This document shows positions 1 to 5,267 of a stretch of DNA of 9,458 nucleotides, in pieces. The notes beneath the pieces are model-generated. The model was not told the DNA's origin and did not search any database. It was given only the letters and a program-made list of their open reading frames with translations. Made by a program: the position numbers and the translations under genes. Origin of the DNA: Actinomycetota bacterium (GTDB taxonomy: Bacteria > Actinomycetota > Thermoleophilia > Solirubrobacterales > 70-9); assembly GCA_018268695.1 (NCBI GenBank), contig JAFDWD010000088.1:1-9458 (forward strand). Direction: 5' to 3'. The stretch's first letter is position 1, and every line of letters begins with the position of its first letter.

Positions 1-246
1 GCCCGTGTCAAGTTAGGCGCGAGAGGGATCTCGACCGCCGATGTCGAGCAGATCCCACGTAATCGCCATGCGATCGTCCGAAATCCCCGCGGCGGAGGTC
101 AAGAGGGTGAGCGCTTACTGCTGATCGGCCACACCGACGGCGGCAGAGCCCTCACGCTGGTCATCGAGCGCACGCTCGATCCGACCTCCTGGTTGATCGT
201 CACCGGCTGGACCGCCACCGAGCGCGAGCGTAGAATTCTGGGGTGA
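1..246 (+). CDS. BrnT-like toxin of a type II toxin-antitoxin module (5' end cut by window)
   Basis: Frame 1 is open from the window edge to TGA at 244-246 and gives 81 residues; the start lies outside. The translation contains LLLIGHTDGG, RALTLVIERT and the ending VTGWTATERERRILG. That layout, two beta-strands around a Gly-Arg followed by a strand ending in an Ala-Thr-x-x-Glu-Arg-Arg helix, resembles BrnT/DUF4258-type RelE-fold ribonuclease toxins, which are about 90 residues long, so only a few residues should be missing. The next gene starts at 246 and shares the A of this stop codon. Its product looks like a ribbon-helix-helix antitoxin, and toxin-before-antitoxin is the order seen in brnTA operons. 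By family analogy the protein would cleave RNA when free and be silenced in complex. Family assignment is from motif resemblance only; that the frame is coding is well supported by the overlap and by the short expected length missing. Confidence 0.66.
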   Translation, partial: ARVKLGARGISTADVEQIPRNRHAIVRNPRGGGQEGERLLLIGHTDGGRALTLVIERTLDPTSWLIVTGWTATERERRILG

Positions 247-473
247 TGGCAACGGACCCTTGGACCGATCCCGATCCTCAGCCCGGCGATTTCGACACCG
301 AGCTCGATCATGCCCGCCCGGATCAGATCGAGATACGCGAAGGCAACCCGGACGCGAAACTCTCGATCCTCGTCAGCATCGAGGGCGACGATGCCAAACG
401 CCTGGAGCGGATCGCCACTGAGCGCGGCCAGCAACCTGGCGAGGTCGTCTCGCAGCTCCTGCGCAGCGCCTGA
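246..473 (+). CDS. Ribbon-helix-helix antitoxin, partner of the upstream toxin
   Basis: This is a 75-residue acidic protein starting at ATG 246, which overlaps the preceding TGA by one base; a GTG at 243 is a possible alternative start with a 4-base overlap. No separate ribosome binding site is obvious, so translation is probably coupled to the toxin gene. The N-terminal half is rich in Asp, Glu and Pro and looks disordered. The C-terminal half, from AKLSILVSIEG through an Asp/Lys/Arg-rich helix to GEVVSQLLRSA, fits a beta-strand plus two helices, the CopG/Arc/BrnA-type DNA-binding fold. The expected role is to dimerise, bind the operon promoter and neutralise the toxin, presumably through the N-terminal segment. 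No Pfam search could be run, so the fold is a pattern-based call. Confidence 0.68.
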   Translation: MATDPWTDPDPQPGDFDTELDHARPDQIEIREGNPDAKLSILVSIEGDDAKRLERIATERGQQPGEVVSQLLRSA

Positions 474-775
474 GCCATCCCGCCGGAGGGGCTCGTAAGG
501 CATAGCCGAAGGGCCCGCCGCGCCGTCGCCTTCAGCCCTAACACGGAAGGTCGGTTTCGTAGGCCGCGCGACGGTCGCGCCGTGGAGCGATCTCCGGCTC
601 GGATGCGACTGGGATGCGACACCGCCAGCGAACACGCAGCCGATTCGTGGCTGGCCACTCGAAAGAGGCTGGATCCCGTCCAGACGCGACCAGTCGGTCA
701 ACAGCAAACTAACACTCGATGGTGACTCCGGACCCTAAGGTGCGCGTAATGAGGCTCATGGGAGACAGGATTAGG
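474..775. other. Gene-free stretch downstream of the toxin-antitoxin pair
   Basis: No convincing gene is seen between the antitoxin stop and the hairpins near 776. Open frames exist on both strands, but they have Arg/Pro/Ser-rich shadow composition and no start context. The stretch contains a tandem pair of GGATGCGAC at 601-609 and 612-620. It also holds a 12-base match, TCGGTTTCGTAG at 551-562, to the anticodon region of the tRNA-Arg gene at 4338-4411. It could be a decayed end of a mobile element, but nothing in it proves that. Confidence 0.4.
601..620. repeat. Short tandem direct repeat, GGATGCGAC twice
   Basis: Two identical 9-base copies lie at 601-609 and 612-620, separated by TG. They sit inside the gene-free stretch after the toxin-antitoxin pair. 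A role as a protein binding site or a recombination arm site is possible but not shown. Confidence 0.5.
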
Positions 776-795
776 TCGGGGCTGAAAGTCCCCGA
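776..795 (-). terminator. Probable terminator hairpin for the 828-1958 gene
   Basis: TCGGGG at 776-781 pairs perfectly with CCCCGA at 790-795 across an 8-base loop. It lies about 30 bp beyond the stop codon of the minus-strand secreted protein gene and is followed on that strand by ACCTAATCC, with no clear T run. It could act on both strands. The absence of a U tract is common in high-GC actinobacteria. Confidence 0.45.
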
Positions 796-804
796 GGTTC
801 ACCC

Positions 805-834
805 GGGGTGAGCTTAGCCCCGGTCGCTCACCCC
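805..834 (-). terminator. 9-bp inverted repeat over the stop codon of the 828-1958 gene
   Basis: GGGGTGAGC at 805-813 is the exact reverse complement of GCTCACCCC at 826-834, with a 12-base loop. The stop codon of the minus-strand gene, 828-830, lies inside the right arm. An alternative fold pairs CCGGGG at 803-808 with CCCCGG at 818-823, so two mutually exclusive stems are possible. With the hairpin at 776-795 it forms a double hairpin, probably for termination or mRNA 3'-end protection. Confidence 0.4.
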
Positions 835-1958
835 ACGCGGCCGATGAAGCCGGCGGCACGCTGGAGGCTTTCGTATTCGATGATCCCGGCAGCGCCACCG
901 CCGCTGTTCCCGTGATAGGCGGCAGGCCCCGCCGCGTACCAGAGGGCCCCTTCCGGCCCCGTGGCCAGCTGGCTGATCTCGCCTTCGCAATTGTGCTTCC
1001 CCGACACGCAGATCGGTCGGCTCTTGCGGCCACCTGGGCCGATCGAGGAGAGGGCGTCGTAGTAGGGCCCTCTCACGAGGCTCGCGAACCAGAGCCGGCC
1101 TTCCGGCCCGACCGCCATTCCGGGAAAGCTCGCGTACCGCACGCGGCGTTCGACGAGCGTGCCGCCCCCTTCGAGTTGCACCAGCGACACGGGCCTGCTG
1201 AGCTTGTAAGGGTCGCTGCGCATCCCGACCCAGACGCTCGTGTCGGAGCCTGCCGCCACCGCGATCGGTTGCTCGCCGGCCGGTAGCGGGAGGCGCGTGA
1301 TCGCCCCCGTCGAGCTGATTTGGCCCAGGCTCGATCGTTCGGGCGGCTTGGTGGACGAGGACGCGGTCAGCGGGCACGATTCGCCGAACCAGATGGTGTC
1401 GGCGGTCGCGGTGAACGCTTCCCCGGTGATTCCGTCGTAATAGGCATCGGCCGGTTCGCCGTCCGCCGGCGAAGGCAGCGGGATCCCGCCGACCACGTAA
1501 CCGGCCCCGCCGCCGAAGCTCGGGTCCGGGTCGCCTGCGGAGGTGAAGCGCTCCACGAACGATTCCCCGACAGGCGCGCTCCATTCAGATCCTGGAAGTT
1601 CGGCATGCCCTGCGACCACCGGCCTACCCTGGTCGTCGACGCCGAGTGCGAAGGCATCGACACCCGTACTCCCGCTTGGAACCGCGTAGCGCGCAGATCC
1701 GCCATTGCCGAAATGCCGATCGATCCGCCCCGACGGCAGAAGGGTCAGCAGTTCCCTGCCGTGGCTGACAGTGACGCGTCCCCCGGCCAGCAGACCGACC
1801 CCCCAGTCCGCCAACATCTGTTCAGGAAGGAACCTGACCCCGCCAGAACCGAAACTCGAGTCGAGTCGCGCGCCCGACGCCTGCGCGACCCCCGGAGCCA
1901 AGAACGTTGCCAACAAAGCGAGGAACATCGGAAGCACTGTCCGCCGGCAAGTCGGCAT
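828..1958 (-). CDS. Secreted protein with delta-60-type and Vgb-like repeats
   Basis: The product has 376 residues from the ATG at 1958. AAGGATGGAG lies just upstream and serves that ATG better than the more upstream in-frame starts at 1967 or 2006. A signal peptide is clear: basic MPTCRR, a hydrophobic Leu/Ala/Phe core, then GVAQASG. After it come units of the delta-60 type, LDSSFGSGGV, IDRHFGNGG and PDPSFGGGAG, which typify secreted repeat proteins built as beta-propellers. The C-terminal half instead shows GPEGRLWFAS and GPEGALWYAA, the blade motif of virginiamycin B lyase-like (Vgb) propellers. Two Cys pairs may be disulfides. No catalytic residues can be named, so it is probably an extracellular binding protein. 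It is single in its strand run, with the tRNA fragment upstream. Function unknown; secretion and the repeat nature are well supported. Confidence 0.75.
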   Translation of the reverse strand: MPTCRRTVLPMFLALLATFLAPGVAQASGARLDSSFGSGGVRFLPEQMLADWGVGLLAGGRVTVSHGRELLTLLPSGRIDRHFGNGGSARYAVPSGSTGVDAFALGVDDQGRPVVAGHAELPGSEWSAPVGESFVERFTSAGDPDPSFGGGAGYVVGGIPLPSPADGEPADAYYDGITGEAFTATADTIWFGESCPLTASSSTKPPERSSLGQISSTGAITRLPLPAGEQPIAVAAGSDTSVWVGMRSDPYKLSRPVSLVQLEGGGTLVERRVRYASFPGMAVGPEGRLWFASLVRGPYYDALSSIGPGGRKSRPICVSGKHNCEGEISQLATGPEGALWYAAGPAAYHGNSGGGAAGIIEYESLQRAAGFIGRVG

Positions 1959-2020
1959 TCGCTCCATCCTTATCGAACCGGAGGGGTCGTTTGGAGTTGC
2001 GCACACGAGTCCTGGATCCT

Positions 2021-2056
2021 GATTGGATTCGAACCAATGACCTGCGGTCTCGTAGA
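2021..2056 (-). repeat. tRNA-Arg(ACG) gene fragment, probable attachment-site scar
   Basis: These 36 bases match 4345-4380 inside the intact tRNA-Arg gene at 34 of 36 positions, and the first 23 are identical. On the minus strand the block runs from the anticodon loop (TCTACGA) through the variable region and the whole T-arm to the first base of the acceptor 3' strand. Upstream sequence cannot form a matching anticodon stem, D-arm or acceptor stem, so this is not a working tRNA. A duplicate of the 3' part of a tRNA is what integration of a genomic island into a tRNA gene leaves behind. The two copies are in the same orientation and bracket 2021-4380. A decayed duplicate tRNA gene is the alternative. 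Confidence 0.7.
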
Positions 2057-2108
2057 ACCGGGCGACCGTGGCGCCTCAGGCGAGCTCGCCGCCCCGATGC
2101 CACTGAAA

Positions 2109-2132
2109 TGCGACCTTTACATCTAGGTCGCA
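2109..2132. repeat. 8-bp inverted repeat between the tRNA fragment and the 2245 gene
   Basis: TGCGACCT at 2109-2116 is the exact reverse complement of AGGTCGCA at 2125-2132, with an AT-rich 8-base loop. It sits in the divergent region between the genes ending at 1958 and 2245. No T run follows on either strand, so an operator is as likely as a terminator. Confidence 0.4.
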
Positions 2133-2206
2133 CATTGGACGCCTAATCACCTTGCTTCCGGCTCTCAGGTCCCATCTCGGCCCGGCGGCCAATTCAGCGG
2201 CGTCGC

Positions 2207-2235
2207 TCGACCAATCGAGGATGTCTGCGTAGACT
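2207..2235 (+). promoter_or_regulatory. Candidate promoter of the 2245 gene (near-leaderless)
   Basis: TCGACC at 2207-2212 and TAGACT at 2230-2235 are spaced by 17 bp and resemble the -35 and -10 boxes. The ATG follows nine bases after the -10, so the transcript would have almost no leader, which fits the lack of a convincing ribosome binding site. CTCGA/TCGAG at 2206-2210 and 2215-2219 forms a small palindrome over the -35 box. Confidence 0.35.
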
Positions 2236-2244
2236 GCCCGCGGC

Positions 2245-3252
2245 ATGTCCGTCCATCCGAAGCTCGCCGTCGCCCTATCGGTCCTCACCGCGCTCCTCGC
2301 CCTCGTCCTGCCGGGGGCGGCGAAGGCGGCCAAGACCCAGCGCAAGCCGGCCACCCAGTTGATCACGGTCGAAGTGCCAAAGACGAACGGGTGGCGGCTC
2401 TCCATCTCCGGCGTCTTCAGTCCGCAGTTCAAGCAGCAGACTGTCTCGATCAGCGCCGAAGGCCCGCACGGATTGCATGTCGGCTACGGGGTGCATGGCC
2501 ACCTCGCGCCCGACGGGACGATCAGCGCCAAGTTCCCCGGCATCGGCGTCGTCGACCTGAGCTTCCGCCAGTCCGGCGAAGGCAGGGCCACCTCCGAAGA
2601 CGAGGGCTGCACGAACGACGGGCCCGCCCACTCCTACCTAGGTGCCTTCCAGGGGCGGATCAAGCTGGACGGCAAGGGCAGCTTCGGGAAAGTCGAAAGA
2701 CATAGGGCGCCCGGCAGCATCTTCGAATCTCCACCGGAGACCTGTGTGGTCGAAAAGCACGATCGCCATCCCAGCGGTGGCGAAGTCCCCGGCGACCTCG
2801 GCGATTCACAAGCCCTGTACGTCGCTCGCCACCGGCAAGGAGGGTCGCTGTTCTTCGATGCGAGCGCCGAAGAACCCGGCATCGGCCTTGGTGGCGTGGT
2901 GCCCCGCGGAGTCAGCTTCTCGCTGTCCTACCTGCGATCGCACCAAGGCATGACCACCTCCGTCACGGCCGGCGTGCTGGGCAAGTCCGCGCAGTTCAAG
3001 AACTCCTCACCGGTCGGCACGCCGAGCGAAGCCGTCGTCGAACCTCCGGCCCCCTTTGCCGGCAGCGCCACCTTCAAGCTCGAATCGCCGACCGTCGCCG
3101 ACTGGTCCGGCGACCTGCGGATCGACCTGCCGCTGCTCGGCGAGGTCCACCTCACCGAACCGAGCTTCTGGTCGATGCTCTGCGAAGGGCTCACCTGCAC
3201 CGACACGGCGCCGCCCAGTACCGAAGTCGGATTCCTCACCTTCGGGGAATAG
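2245..3252 (+). CDS. Secreted protein of unknown function
   Basis: The product has 335 residues. It begins with a classical signal peptide: MSVHPK, a Leu/Val/Ala core, and cleavage likely near AAKA at about residues 26-29. The mature part looks beta-rich and repetitive. Residues 50-110 alternate hydrophobic strands with Gly turns (GYGVHGHLAPDGTISAKFPG), followed by a Cys-containing turn at C122 and a second Cys at C167 that probably form a disulfide. A later pair lies in MLCEGLTCTD. The pattern of a strand-rich domain, a Cys and an FxGxIxLDGKGSFGKVE segment recalls uncharacterised secreted proteins I associate with Solirubrobacterales; that is recollection, not a search. No enzyme motif is visible. 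Glu is encoded by GAA in 17 of 20 cases, unlike the GAG-rich genes to the right. It lies between the tRNA fragment and the IS, so it may be island cargo. Confidence 0.78.
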   Translation: MSVHPKLAVALSVLTALLALVLPGAAKAAKTQRKPATQLITVEVPKTNGWRLSISGVFSPQFKQQTVSISAEGPHGLHVGYGVHGHLAPDGTISAKFPGIGVVDLSFRQSGEGRATSEDEGCTNDGPAHSYLGAFQGRIKLDGKGSFGKVERHRAPGSIFESPPETCVVEKHDRHPSGGEVPGDLGDSQALYVARHRQGGSLFFDASAEEPGIGLGGVVPRGVSFSLSYLRSHQGMTTSVTAGVLGKSAQFKNSSPVGTPSEAVVEPPAPFAGSATFKLESPTVADWSGDLRIDLPLLGEVHLTEPSFWSMLCEGLTCTDTAPPSTEVGFLTFGE

Positions 3253-3269
3253 ACGTACCGAACAAGCGT

Positions 3270-3288
3270 GCCGAGCTCGTGCCTCGGC
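3270..3288. terminator. Hairpin after the 2245 gene, possibly bidirectional
   Basis: GCCGAG at 3270-3275 pairs with CTCGGC at 3283-3288 across seven bases, 18 bp past the stop codon. No T run follows on the plus strand. On the minus strand the next bases are ACGCTTGTTC. Before the IS inserted, this hairpin would have lain about 55 bp downstream of the tRNA-Arg 3' end and could have served both transcripts. Confidence 0.35.
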
Positions 3289-3305
3289 GAAGCTCCCCCA
3301 CCGCA

Positions 3306-3326
3306 CCTAGATGAGTAGTTCCACGA
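3306..3326 (+). repeat. Left terminal inverted repeat of the IS
   Basis: It begins CCTAGATGAG and ends TTCCACGA, and is the exact reverse complement of 4312-4332 over 21 bases. The outermost CCTAG may partly be target sequence. Confidence 0.88.
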
Positions 3327-3341
3327 ATCTCCCTCGTGGAA
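3319..3341. promoter_or_regulatory. Hairpin at the left IS end reusing the inverted-repeat core
   Basis: TTCCACGA at 3319-3326, the inner part of the left inverted repeat, pairs with TCGTGGAA at 3334-3341 across seven bases. The second arm is also identical to the start of the right inverted repeat at 4312-4319, so the left end carries an extra copy of the probable transposase-binding core. It may let transposase repress its own promoter, or fold the DNA end. Confidence 0.5.
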
Positions 3342-3378
3342 GGCCGCGGCAGGGGTAGTGGGCAACGCGGTCGAAGTC

Positions 3379-3400
3379 GACGGTGCTCAAGTCCACCGTC
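3379..3400 (+). promoter_or_regulatory. Hairpin in the transposase mRNA leader
   Basis: GACGGTG at 3379-3385 pairs with CACCGTC at 3394-3400 across eight bases and ends six bases before the AAGGAGG ribosome binding site at 3407-3413. Such leader stems can block readthrough transcription from outside or tune translation of transposase. The role is inferred from position only. Confidence 0.35.
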
Positions 3401-3419
3401 TGCCCGAAGGAGGGCCACG

Positions 3420-4310
3420 ATGCTCGCCGACCTCGACCTGCTGCTCACTGCGGTCTTCTGCACCGCCGACGATCTCCTGCCTGAACGGAAGAAGAACGCC
3501 CGTAGGAGGCTGACCGACGCGGAGGTCGTCACCCTCTGCGTGGCGCAGTCGATCATGGGCGAGACCTCCGACGAGCGTTTCGTCAAGATCGCCGCCAGGC
3601 GGCTACACCACCTGTTCCCGACCCTGACCCGGCGCTCGGGGTTCCACCGGCGCCGTGACCGGCTCGCCGACGTCATCGAGGCGTTGATCGACGTCTTCGC
3701 GAGGCGCTCGCCCGGCTACCACGACGATCTCCTCCTCATCGACTCGACCCCGGTCGAGTGCGCCCGCTCGCGCGAGACGGTGAAGCGGGGCGGGTCGAGC
3801 CGCCTCGCCGACGCCCTCTCCGACGCCGCCGACCACGGCTATTGCGCCTCCCACTCCCGCTGGTTCTTCGGCTTCCGCCTCCACGCCCTGATGGCGGCCG
3901 ACGGTACGCCCCGTCAGATGGCGCTCACCTCGCCCAGGGAGGGAGAGCGTGAGGTCTGCCTGCGGCTCCTCGGCAGGGTCGACCGCGAAGGCCGGCTGAT
4001 CCTCCTCGGCGACAAGGGATATGCCGGGGCGGGGTTCGCGGCGGACGCCGCCGCGCTCGGTGCGACCGTGGTCAGGCCACGGCGCAAGGACGAGGACGGC
4101 GGGGGACCTCACCTGGCGCCGCTGCGCCAACGGATCGAGTCGATCTTCTGGACATGCAAGGACCTGCTCGCCCTCGAGCGCCACGGTGCCCGTACCCTGC
4201 GCGGTCTACGGGTGCGGATCGCCGCACGGTTCCTGGCTCTCGCCGCCGCGATCTCCCTGAACCACGAACTCGGCCGCCCGAGCCGGGCCCTGGTCGACTA
4301 CGTGGCCTGA
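3420..4310 (+). CDS. IS982-family DDE transposase
   Basis: The product has 296 residues from the ATG at 3420, chosen because AAGGAGG lies six bases upstream; the frame stays open to 3336 but without start context. It cuts and joins the ends of its own IS. The N-terminal part (residues 30-75) matches the family pattern of a LTDAEVVTLCVAQ helix followed by an Arg-rich RRSGFHRRRDRL segment. The likely catalytic triad is D108 in LLLIDSTPVE, D198 in ILLGDKGYAG and E240 in LRQRIESIFW, with the usual GFRLHAL motif at 151-157 between the first two. Length is normal for the family (about 280-300). No frameshift or internal stop is seen, so it is probably functional. Its stop at 4308-4310 is immediately before the right inverted repeat. 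Confidence 0.92.
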   Translation: MLADLDLLLTAVFCTADDLLPERKKNARRRLTDAEVVTLCVAQSIMGETSDERFVKIAARRLHHLFPTLTRRSGFHRRRDRLADVIEALIDVFARRSPGYHDDLLLIDSTPVECARSRETVKRGGSSRLADALSDAADHGYCASHSRWFFGFRLHALMAADGTPRQMALTSPREGEREVCLRLLGRVDREGRLILLGDKGYAGAGFAADAAALGATVVRPRRKDEDGGGPHLAPLRQRIESIFWTCKDLLALERHGARTLRGLRVRIAARFLALAAAISLNHELGRPSRALVDYVA

Positions 4311-4311
4311 G

Positions 4312-4332
4312 TCGTGGAACTACTCATCTAGG
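4312..4332 (-). repeat. Right terminal inverted repeat of the IS
   Basis: It reads TCGTGGAACT inward to outward and ends ATCTAGG, complementary to 3306-3326 over all 21 bases. It starts one base after the transposase stop and ends five bases from the tRNA-Arg gene. Confidence 0.88.
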
Positions 4333-4337
4333 ACGAA

Positions 4338-4411
4338 TGCGCCCGATTGGATTCGAACCAATGACCTTCGGTTTCGTAGACCGACGCTCTATCCGGCTGA
4401 GCTACGGGCGC
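4338..4411 (-). tRNA. tRNA-Arg (anticodon ACG)
   Basis: The minus strand folds into a complete 74-nt cloverleaf. The acceptor stem is GCGCCCG/CGGGCGC (7 bp, perfect), the D-stem GCTC/GAGC, and the anticodon stem TCGGT/ACCGA with loop CTACGAA and anticodon ACG. The variable region is AGGTC, the T-stem ATTGG/CCAAT with loop TTCGAAT, and the discriminator is A. CCA is not encoded. ACG, read as ICG after deamination, decodes CGU/CGC/CGA. The gene starts 13 bp after the ABC ATPase stop codon on the same strand, so it may be transcribed with that operon. Part of its sequence is copied at 2021-2056, and an IS lies directly at its 3' side. Confidence 0.97.
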
Positions 4412-4424
4412 AGGGCGGGGGATT

Positions 4425-5228
4425 TTAGCTGCGGACGACCATCGCGGCCCAGCGGCCTGAGTTGTGGGCGACCTGGACCTCGATGTCGAAGGTGGTGGAG
4501 ACGGCCTCGGAGGTGAGGACGGCGGCGATCTCGCCGGCGGCGACGATGGCTCCGTCGCGGATCAGAAGGGCGTGGGTGGTGGAGGCCGGGATCTCCTCGA
4601 GGTGGTGGGTGACGGTGACGGTCGGCAGGTCGGCGTTGGCTTCGGCCATGGTGTCCAGGGACGCGATGAGGCGCTCGCGGCTCGGCAGGTCGAGGCCGGT
4701 GGTGGGCTCGTCGAGGAGGAGCAGGTCGGGCTCGTCCATCAGGGACCGGGCGAGCAGCAGGCGCTGACGCTCGCCTTGGGAGCAGTCTTCGAACCTGCGC
4801 TCGCGCAACGCCTCGACGCCGACTTCGCCCATGAGGCGGTCCGCCCGTGCGCGGTCGTCGTCGGTGATCCGGTCGTGCAGGAGGGCGATGCTTCCCGTCG
4901 CCCCGGTGAGGACGACCTCGTGGCCCGTGTAGCGGCCGCGGATTTTGCGCGAGATCCCCGGCTCAAGACTGCCGATCGATTCGCGCAGCTTGCGCATGTC
5001 GACCTCGCCCAACCTCTCTCCCAGCACCTCGACCGTGCCGTCGGAGGGGTGAGAGACCGCCGCGGCGAGGTTGAGGAGCGTCGTCTTCCCGGCGCCGTTC
5101 GGTCCCAGGACCACCCAATGCTGCCCCGGCTCGACCGTCCAGTCGACGTCGCGCAACAAAACGGCACGGCGTTCCTCCGCGGCGACCCAGCGCCACACCG
5201 TCACCTCCGACATCCGGATCGCGACCAT
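4425..5228 (-). CDS. Stand-alone ABC transporter-type ATPase
   Basis: The product has 267 residues from the ATG at 5228, which has GAGAGGG a few bases upstream; an ATG at 5213 (MSEV) is an alternative without such a site. One nucleotide-binding domain is complete: Walker A GPNGAGKTT (42-50), signature CSQGE (149-153), Walker B LLLLDEP (169-175), TGLD D-loop and an H-loop histidine in TVTHH (208-209). The usual Q-loop glutamine is not evident; the region reads IGSLEPGISR. There are no membrane segments and no permease gene beside it. The CSQGE signature and sequence style recall ModF-like or other cytosolic ATPases of unclear partner. It follows the thioesterase gene by 17 bp in the same operon. 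Fold is certain; substrate and partner are unknown. Confidence 0.9.
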   Translation of the reverse strand: MVAIRMSEVTVWRWVAAEERRAVLLRDVDWTVEPGQHWVVLGPNGAGKTTLLNLAAAVSHPSDGTVEVLGERLGEVDMRKLRESIGSLEPGISRKIRGRYTGHEVVLTGATGSIALLHDRITDDDRARADRLMGEVGVEALRERRFEDCSQGERQRLLLARSLMDEPDLLLLDEPTTGLDLPSRERLIASLDTMAEANADLPTVTVTHHLEEIPASTTHALLIRDGAIVAAGEIAAVLTSEAVSTTFDIEVQVAHNSGRWAAMVVRS

Positions 5229-5244
5229 CGTCCCTCTCGCCGCG

Positions 5245-5267
5245 CTCAGGAGTCCGCGGACTCTGAG
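5245..5267. repeat. Palindrome at the thioesterase gene 3' end
   Basis: GAGTCCGCGGACTC at 5250-5263 is a perfect 14-bp palindrome, and CTCA/TGAG at 5245-5248 and 5264-5267 extend it with one bulged base. It covers the last codons and the stop of the thioesterase gene, just before the ATPase start. It could fold in the mRNA and affect translation or stability of the second gene. Confidence 0.4.

Larger units (their letters stand above)
3306..4332 (+). mobile_element. Complete IS982-family insertion sequence
   Basis: The element is about 1.03 kb, bounded by perfect inverted repeats at 3306-3326 and 4312-4332, and contains one intact transposase gene. Length, single DDE gene and transposase motifs fit IS982. 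The exact ends are ambiguous: both outer edges contain CTAG, a palindrome, so CTAG at 3307-3310 and 4328-4331 may be a 4-bp target duplication, with the real ends starting at ATGAGTAGTT. No other flanking duplication is visible. The element lies five bases from the 3' end of the tRNA-Arg gene and separates it from the hairpin at 3270-3288. Intact ends and gene suggest recent insertion. Confidence 0.85.

Noticed and set aside
99..707. A 202-residue open frame on the minus strand across the antitoxin and following DNA
   Set aside because: It overlaps the better supported toxin-antitoxin pair, has Arg/Ala/Ser-rich shadow composition and no recognisable motif or start context.
2021..2100. A complete second tRNA gene
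   Set aside because: The T-arm is intact, but the anticodon stem does not pair, and no D-arm or matching acceptor 5' strand is present.
1320..2126. A 268-residue plus-strand open frame opposite the propeller-like protein
   Set aside because: It is Arg/Pro-rich, has no motifs, and runs through the tRNA fragment, which argues against coding.
3336..3419. An N-terminal extension of the transposase
   Set aside because: The frame is open, but the extension is Arg/Ser-rich and overlaps the hairpins of the IS end; AAGGAGG six bases before 3420 sets the start.
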